Shown: piece after piece, positions 57,101-64,000 of the stretch
How the letters are laid out: each line of letters begins with the position of its first letter
How positions within the stretch are numbered: position 1 is the stretch's first letter
DNA from: Lamellibrachia satsuma
Taxonomy: Eukaryota > Annelida > Polychaeta > Sabellida > Siboglinidae
Direction: 5' to 3'
Assembly: GCA_033239005.1 (NCBI GenBank)
Contig: BSQZ01000004.1
Coordinates: forward strand, 10,851,007-10,915,006
DNA length: 64,000 bases
The notes under the pieces: generated by a model
The model's database searches: none
The model's input: the letters and a program-made list of their open reading frames with translations, nothing else
What the model was told of the DNA's origin: nothing
Translations under genes and position numbers: made by a program

Positions 57101-57196
57101 TCAGCCGAAGCCAATGATCTGAGATTCCTTCTTAGAAACAGTCTCCTCCACATTGCTGGGTTTGGCCAGAAGAACCCAGATGTACTGGCGCTGCTG
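57101..57196 (-). CDS. Probable terminal exon of the ELAPOR-like gene
   Basis: After acceptor TTAGTTAG the phase-0 reading gives QQRQYIWVLLAKPSNVEETV and SKKESQIIGFG before TGA (57103-57101). It has protein-like composition and the right phase to follow the exon at 62.6 kb, but the peptide is not recognised in vertebrate ELAPOR tails. A MITE begins immediately after the stop codon. An alternative acceptor 4 bp upstream would give a different, less convincing frame. Confidence 0.4.
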   Translation of the reverse strand, partial: QQRQYIWVLLAKPSNVEETVSKKESQIIGFG

Positions 57197-60100
57197 CTAA
57201 CTAATTACACAAACAAACAGGAATGTTCTTAATGTAAATTTACATCTTACTACAAGAAGAGTTGGACTGTTACAATGCAAAAGAAAATGCTTGGCATAAA
57301 TAACAAATCATAATACAAAGAGTTGTATTGTTACAACACAAAAGAGAATCCTGGGGTTAGGAATTCATGATCACTGTAACCAATGTATCACTTAAAATCC
57401 AATAGTTTAAAGATTTTTCAGAACATTTGACACGTGCCAATTCCAAATGACGTAAACCTGTTAATTACATGCCAAAACGTGTTCTGATCATTTATTGCCC
57501 AAAATGGACCCGTAAACATTCCATGGCTTCTCAAATACACCCTGTAAGGCTGTATGTTGACATCAACACCTGTAATATCATACACTTGGGAATGTGAAAG
57601 TAAACACAAACACCCCACAACAACTACTCACTCTTGAAAGTTACTAATTTGGTCCAACATTTTGTAACTCACACATGCTTACACACCAGATGTATGAACA
57701 TTCAATTCACACCAACTGAGGCCTTGTTAAGGCATTGGCAGTATTAAAGCTAATCAAATTAAGCATTGTTGTACAATATCATGTCAATCCAGCTGAGATC
57801 TAGTTAAGTTATTGCGTAGTATTGAGTCACACCAATTGAGGTCTTGCTTAAGGTATTGGTAGTTCCCCAGTATACCAATCCAACTGTTTACAACTGGAAC
57901 TGCTTATCAATTATGAAATGCTTAACCCCTTTTGTTTTGATGCACTGCCGAGCTTGGGTCTCCCAAGGATTTTAGCGCAACAGAAGAATTTTATATAACA
58001 TTATTATATTTTATCATGAAGGCTAATCAACTGAAGCCTTGTAAATATATTGAATTGTACTGAGACAACAAAGACCTTGTTAATACATGTAGTGTAGTAT
58101 TGAATCACACCAACTGTAAACTTCTTAAAACAATACAGTTTCATGTTGTCATAACCAACCAATGCTTTACAAAGACACTGTGCTTCTGAGTTACACCAAC
58201 TGAGATAACGAATATATCAATGGATGGTCTGGCTATGGTTATTTTCATTTGATGACAATATTGTAATGTTATATAAATATGAATGTAGGAAAGAAAGTAA
58301 CGGAAAAAAGTAACATGTTATTTGGATTATTATCACAATTTTATTTCATATGAATATTTTTATGTGATAATGTTGTATGTTATGTAGAGTCATTCTGCAA
58401 CACTATTACTAAAAGATACTATGAATGTATACATACACTGACTGATCTGATCTAAGTGATGTTGGCTCCACTGATCTAAACTGTAATCCAAAGAGCTTTC
58501 TTGATTAAAATAGATAATTGAATTAACAGAATGGCATCCAGTTGCAATATCCTCATAATGGCATCATGGTGATCATTAAGGCAATGTTAGCTTCTCTAGC
58601 TGGTTTGCTCTCACAACAATCTCTTTATCTTGACTCCTCTGTTAATAATATAAAGTCAGAGATAGATGGACCTGTGTAACAACAGTTAGAACAATTTTTT
58701 CAATGCAACAAATTGAAAGATGAGAAATACTGGAACAATGCTAGAATATTGCAATAAAGTCAAAGAACGAAGTAATGAGAAATATTGATACATTTTTAGG
58801 ATTATTGTACATTTTAAGGATGTTGCCAATTCAATAAAGCTCATGCTTTTTCTTAGCAAAATGTGTTACTTTTTTCCATTACTCTTTCTTTCGTAGCAAA
58901 ATGTGTTACTTTCTTTCAGTTTCATGAATGTGTGTGTGTGTGTGTGCGTGTGCGTGTGCATGTGTGCATGTGTGCGTGTCTGTATTGATGACAAGAATAA
59001 CTGCAGTTAGAACTGTATATCAATGCCACCTCTTTTAAATGCAGCCTACCAATGATATGCACTGTGATGGTAGTTAAGGACGTTCACGGCATACCTAAAT
59101 ATCACAGGACAAACCTAGCAGTGTTATCAATTCGCTGCCAGTCAGCCATCAACATTCTTCAGCATCCAATGTGTCAGTGCAGTGTCAGACAATGGCGCAT
59201 CAAGTCGGGACATGCTCTCAAGTGTGAAGCTATGTGAGTGGAGACTTCTCGCTAAGACTAATGTTCTCAAATGGGTTGTCATCCATCTAGACGTGGCAAC
59301 AACACACAGATCATTCACATTAAAGGTACAAGGTATGATAGTTTTTGTCATAAAATCATGTTATATCTATTCTAACATCTTCACCACCCAAATGTGTTTT
59401 AATGAACCACAAGTTTTGATCAAACCTTTTTACAACCGTTGGTTGATTTAAAATGTATTTGGTGAACGAAAATCCTAAATATATTTTGGTGTAGTCAGTA
59501 ACTTGTAGTTACCACAACAGAAACGGTAACCAGACATAACCCCCTCCAGACATAACCCCCTCACTTTAATATAAATATGGACAAAAACAAAATTTTCTCT
59601 GAGATGGACAAAACCTGGCATTTGGCATAAATGATTGGTGAGCTCAAATTTCTAGCATATTGTAATCAATCCATATTTATATTACATTGAGGCAGTTTTG
59701 TCCGTATTTATGTTTTGTCTGGAGGGGGCTATGTCCGGAGGGGGTTATGTCCTGGATTCATATAAACAGAGGCCACCACCTGCCCCATCACGGTGTACAC
59801 TGTGAGTACATAATAACAGAAGGTAGACCAGTTGGGGGTATACCTTGAAAATAGGAGTAGACAAATTGGCATAGAAAGCAAAAGGAAAAAGTAACAGAAA
59901 AAAGTATATTTTGCTAAGAAAAAGCATGAGCTTTATTGAATTGCAACATCCTAAAAATATGTAATTGTTTCTCACTCTTTCAAGTTTCATTCTTTGACTT
60001 TGTAGCACTATTCTGCCATTATAATAATGTTCCATCATGTGTCATCTTTGAATTTTTTGCATTGCATAAATTGTTCTGACGTATTGTCAAGTCAAGATAA

Positions 60101-62635
60101 CGCCATTATGTGTGAAACCAGAGAGATCATTGCAAGATCATACAAGCTAGAGAGCCAACATCACCTTAATGATCACCACTATGCCATTGAGGCCATTGCA
60201 ACTGGATGCCATTCTATTAATTCAATTCTCTATTTTAGTCAAGAAAGCCCTTTGGATTAGTTTAAATCAGTGGAACCATCACTTAGATCAGATCAATCAA
60301 TGTATGCATGTACTTTCATACTATTCATACTGACATTCAAGCCAAAGTGAGACTTTTGTATGCTAAGAGTAATATGTTGCATAAAAAAATCACTTGTTCT
60401 ACTGCTATAAAAAATAAGCTATTTTTGCATATTTCAGTAATATTTACATGTGTGCTTTATGGGTAAATTGTAGAAAAGTTAATTTTCAGCAATTTGTTGT
60501 TGCTTATAACAACTTCTACGGGATATTGAATAGACTGCCTACGAGATGTAGCACTAGCCACATGTTCGCTACGGCTAATGTCAATTCATGTAAATGTGTC
60601 ATCAAAAAGGCTATACAAAGCTTAATGACTAGGATTGGCAAGTCACTGAATCCCATTATACAGAACATTGCAATTAGCTGTTCTGTACATCGGAATTGCG
60701 GCATCAATAGATCTTAGCTTTGTATAATTTTTAAATATACTGTTTTTAATCTATGTATTTATTATTTTTATATGGACATACTGATTGATTGTCTGAAATA
60801 AAAAAAACATATTATTAGTATTACTATGTTTTAGTAATAGTGTAACATAATGACTTTCACACAACATTATTGATAATGTTATAATAATCACCCAAATAAC
60901 CTGGTACTTTTCTCCTGTTACTTTTTCCTACATTTAGTATTCATAATTAAAAACACAAAACATAAGCTAACTGGAAAAAGGCACCAATTAGCAAAACACA
61001 GTTATAAATTATATGCTGACTGATGAAAAATTATTTTTTGTCGCATTTCATATATTTATTCATTATTAATATTATTTATTCATCATTATTTATTAATAAT
61101 ATCTGTATATCCCAGTGCTACTGCATTACCACATATTTGTCAAAACCCATTGAACACACACTAAAAATCAATAAAAACATACTATAAAAATCAATCATCC
61201 TGATTAAAGAAAACTAAGAATGAGAAAAAGTTTGCCATCACAGAAGACAGAGCAGCAGAGATTGTGTGCTTCAATAAGCAGTCAGAGTTGAAGAGACTGG
61301 AATGTCACAGTGAAGATCTACCACATGAAATGGTTGGAAGGGGTTAAGTAAACAAAAGGAATCGGCAGCTACAAAGCAATAATACGGTATGTCTGGATAT
61401 CAGCTGTCGTGTTGTTATATGTAGAAGGAATACACTTAACTGCTAGCTTCGAGATGTTTCCAAAACTGCACATAGAATTAATGGCATCCAGTGTGCAAGC
61501 ATTCCGCATGATTTAATGGGTTTTCATAAAGATTTCACTATTATTCAGGATGTTGCATTATAACAACTGCTGTGCCCCCACCCCTCCAAAGTCCAATGGC
61601 CACAACCACTTATTCTGGTCCTCTGGTACTCCTGGCTCCACCCATTTCTTCTGGCCCTACCACTCCAATGGCCCAAACCTCTCTTGGCTCCACTCATTTC
61701 TTCTGGCCCTACCACTCCAATGGCCCAAACCTCTCTTGGCTCCACACATTTCTTGTGGCCCTACCGCTCCAATGGTCCATACCTCTCTTGGCTCCACCCA
61801 TTTCTTCTGGCCCTACCGCTCCAATGGCCCAAACCTCTCTTGGCTCCACACATTTCTTCTCGCCTAACCACTCCAATGGCCCAAACCACTCTTGGCTTCA
61901 CCCATTTCTCATAGCCCTACCACTCCAATGGCCCAAACCACTCCTGGCGCCACACTTTTCTCCAAGCCCTACCACTCCAATGGCCCAAACCACTCCTGGC
62001 GCCACCCATTTCTTCAGGCCCCCAACTCTCCAATAGCCCAAACCACTCTTACCTCCACCCATTTCTCCTAGTCCTACCACTCCTATGGCCCAAACCACTC
62101 CTGGCGCCACCCATTTCTTCAGGCCCCCAACTCTCCAATGGCCCAAACCACTCTTGGTTCCACCCATTTCTTATAGCCCCACCACTTCAATAGCCCAAAC
62201 TACTACTGGTGCCACCCATTTCTTCAGGTCCCCAACTCTCCAATGGCCCAAACCACTCCTGGCTCCACCCCTTTCTTCTGGCCATACCGCTTTATTGGCT
62301 CAAACCACTCCGGGCTACACCCATTTTTCCAGGCTCCAATGGACCAAACTACTCATGGCTTCACCCACCTCTTATGGCTCCAACCCTACAACAGCCCAAA
62401 CTGCTCCTGGCCCCACCCCAGTTTTGACCAGTAGTATCAGTACACAATGTTACATACCTTCTTATTGGTGGCAATGTTCTTGAGCTTGCTAAAGAACTTT
62501 CCCTTCTGTTTGAAGTGAATCCTGTCACACTGTTCCTCATCTTCTTCCTCATTGTCAAGGGCACACGTCTCCACGGCAGGTAATTCAAGGTCCCCACTAG
62601 AGGACACCACTAGTTTCATGTACTTGTACTCGAGT
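57101..62635 (-). CDS. ELAPOR/KIAA1324-like protein, C-terminal cytoplasmic exons
   Basis: Gene-level entry for the 3' end of a minus-strand gene. Exon 62635-62458 encodes LEYKYMKLVVSSSGDLELPA, then VETCALDNEEEDEE and KGKFFSKLKNIATNKK. The RLEYKY.KLV...ELP...CA...EEE...LGKLK.(L/I)AT pattern closely matches the cytoplasmic tail of ELAPOR1/2 (KIAA1324/EIG121), a single-pass endosome-lysosome membrane protein linked to autophagy; family assignment is from memory of the tail sequence. A probable last exon, 57196-57101, follows in phase 0. The ectodomain and transmembrane exons must lie to the right of the window. Confidence 0.6.
58288..58892. mobile_element. 605-bp MITE, copy 1
   Basis: Own inverted ends GAAAGAAAGTAACGGAAAAA and TTTTTCCATTACTCTTTCTTTC. 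The interior matches copy 2 in reverse complement (for example TGATCTGATCTAAGTGATG and AGAATGGCATCCAGTTGCAA). Noncoding. Confidence 0.75.
58931..58980. repeat. (GT)n microsatellite
   Basis: GTGTGTGTGTGTGCGTGTGC-type run between the two inverted MITE copies. Confidence 0.9.
59530..59755. mobile_element. Fold-back element with GGACATAACCCCCTC words
   Basis: 226 bp. Left: CCAGACATAACCCCCTC twice, then ATATGGACAAAA. Right (inverted): CCAGGACATAACCCCCTCCG, GGACATAGCCCCCTC and ATACGGACAAAA. No target duplication found. Confidence 0.65.
59873..60930. mobile_element. MITE copy 2 (inverted), with a nested LINE fragment
   Basis: Reverse-complement relative of copy 1, from GAAAGCAAAAGGAAAAAGTA to CTCCTGTTACTTTTTCC. 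It is longer because of an insertion at about 60380-60820. Confidence 0.75.
60448..60810 (+). pseudogene. LINE 3' fragment nested in the MITE
   Basis: Reads FVVAYNNFYGILNRLPTRCS, then SHMFATANVNSCKCVIKKAI and LMTRIGKSLNPIIQ before a stop, like the C-terminus of LINE reverse transcriptases (NNxxRxLxxLPxxCSAxxMF). It is followed by an A-rich tail (AATAAAAAAAACAT). Confidence 0.65.
61214..61349 (+). other. Open stretch of protein-like composition, unrecognised
   Basis: Plus strand reads NEKKFAITEDRAAEIVCFNK and QSELKRLECHSEDLPHEMVG before TAA, with no start codon. Could be a transposon fragment or exon; no splice acceptor was identified with confidence. Confidence 0.2.
61640..62430 (+). repeat. 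52-bp minisatellite (about 15 copies)
   Basis: Unit CACTCCAATGGCCCAAACC plus TCTTGGCTCCACCCATTTCT. All frames stay open because 52 is not a multiple of 3, giving a 154-codon spurious frame on the plus strand. Located in the last intron of the ELAPOR-like gene, 30 bp from the exon donor. Confidence 0.9.
62458..62635 (-). CDS. ELAPOR-like exon (cytoplasmic tail)
   Basis: Acceptor TTGCGTTTCAG and donor GTATGT, ending in phase 0 after 59 codons plus one leading base. The peptide has an aromatic/basic start (LEYKYMKLV), an acidic cluster (NEEEDEEQCD) and a basic end (KFFSKLKNIATNKK). The 52-bp minisatellite lies just downstream in the intron. Confidence 0.7.
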
Positions 62636-63392
62636 CTGAAACGCAATAGAAATGGCAGCAAGACTTTCACTTAGTGGACACACTGTTGTGGTCAGTAATG
62701 ATTTTATAACAACTTAGGGTTGATCTCAAAACATTGATGTTTGATACTAAACAAAATCAATGTGATTTAAAAAAAAAACATTTAAATTATGGAGGCGAAG
62801 AGCAGCATTAAAAGCAATCATTATTCATTCATTCAACAATTTACACCGTTTGGTGTCAGTTTTGTGAGTACACCAAAAAACAAAACATAATTCTATTCAT
62901 TACACAGGACATTGATGAGAATATCCTACATTGTATTTAATCATAACATGTAATACTGATTATCACTTAAGGCATTTATCATTAAAACAACTTATAGACA
63001 GCACATGTTTTGTATTTTTGTAACTGTTTAAACTGCAAAGTTTAAGTATTTATTTTACCTTTGTAATTTATCTAAGGCAACTTGGAGCATGAATGAAGTG
63101 CTATTATACTACTGTAATCATTAATGCCCCTGCTATTTATACAGCATTGAGAAACAATAGTACCAGGTATATTAATTAATGGGATAATCCTCCATCTGAA
63201 CACGGCAACAAATTTAACATCACTGCATGATCTTGTGAATATTGTTGAGGAAAGGCATTTGACAAATTTAAGTTAAAATAACAATTATTTAATCCTTCAA
63301 TTAAAGATACTAACACCAACTAGCAGTCCATTTGAACATGTTTGTGAAAGAAGCATTTACATTAGCAATTAATGCCAATGGTATATTGACCA

Positions 63393-64000
63393 ATGATGTT
63401 TTCATCATACTTAACTAATAGATACCAAAGAGTGAAGATAGCTAATTGCCATTCAGCAGCTCTACACACGTCATGTGGTGTTCCTCAAGGTTCTGTTTTT
63501 GGACCACTACTTTTGATTCTTTACACTACTCAACTAAACTCAGTTATTCAAACTCACAACTGGGACCACCACCTATATGCAGATGATACACAGATTTACC
63601 TTTCCTTCACTATGCTGGGTACAAATTGCTCCTTACACAAACTCAGGGATTGTCTCCATGATATATTCCACTGGATGACTGACAGCAAATTAAAGATAAA
63701 TGCAAATAAAACAAAGTTTCTTATTATTGACACACAGAAGCAGCATGGTAAACTAGATTGTTTCTATCCCTGATACCTATGCTAAGCCAGAATTTCACAC
63801 CGGCTGTCTCAGCACGGAATTTAGGAGTCACCTTTGATTATAATTTTAGACACCATATTTCACAAACTTGTTGTTGCTGATTTGATCGCATTCGTGACCT
63901 TCATCGTATTCACCAGTATGTCTTTTGCTGTTGCCAGAACTATTGCAACTGTTCTTGTTAGCAGTAAACTATTGCAATTCCCTTTATCATAATATTGCTC
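63393..64000 (+). pseudogene. L2-like LINE reverse transcriptase, cut by the window edge
   Basis: Reads FSSYLTNRYQRVKIANCHSA, CGVPQGSVFGPLLLILYTTQ, and the catalytic YADD in HLYADDTQIYLSF, then LKINANKTKFLII. After a TGA at 63771-63773 the sequence continues in other frames (NLGVTFD). The palm motif is intact, but stops follow. Confidence 0.85.

Noticed and set aside
59142..59351. Minus-strand 69-codon frame as an ELAPOR-like exon
   Set aside because: No convincing splice sites or similarity; lies between inverted MITE copies.
61550..62483. Overlapping open frames up to 154 codons on both strands
   Set aside because: Explained by the 52-bp tandem repeat having no stops in any frame.

Overview
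This is a eukaryotic, AT-rich window with long introns and many transposons. It looks like an aquatic invertebrate metazoan genome, but the species cannot be fixed from the sequence. There are no operons, rRNA genes or CRISPR arrays, and I recognised no tRNA. Coding exons were found by splice sites, reading-phase agreement and family resemblance.

Three host genes are supported. (1) Minus strand, 6.5-40.0 kb: a gene joining an N-terminal leucine-rich-repeat domain to an ADP-ribosylglycohydrolase (ARH/DraG-type) domain. Seven exons connect in compatible phase; the 3' end was not found. A 6.8 kb Ty3/gypsy element sits 8 bp inside one intron, and the canonical T-D-D metal motif reads T-V-D. (2) Plus strand, 44.5-52.0 kb: a TraB-domain protein (TRABD), eight exons, about 413 residues, arranged head to head with gene 1. 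(3) Minus strand, 57.1-62.6 kb: the cytoplasmic-tail end of an ELAPOR/KIAA1324-type membrane protein; its body lies beyond the right edge.

The rest is mostly mobile DNA and repeats. A decayed minus-strand Ty3/gypsy element fills 1.5-5.6 kb and a plus-strand Ty3/gypsy element with LTRs and a 5-bp target duplication fills 13.8-20.6 kb. Fragments of L2/CR1-like LINEs lie near 7.1, 13.1, 22.0, 22.7-23.4, 28.7-30.8, 60.5 and 63.4-64 kb. hAT-type elements with 8-bp target duplications lie at 35.5, 38.2 and 42.2 kb. Several fold-back elements carry short tandem 'words' in their termini (24.3, 26.7, 35.4 and 59.5 kb), and pogo/mariner-like MITEs sit in introns of TRABD and beside the ELAPOR stop codon. 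Minisatellites of 17, 28, 32 and 52 bp produce long but spurious open frames.

The most notable signals are the LRR-ARH fusion with its altered metal site, the recurring word-repeat termini across unrelated transposon classes, and a 17-bp minisatellite that begins at a TRABD splice donor and repeats a donor-like sequence in each unit.
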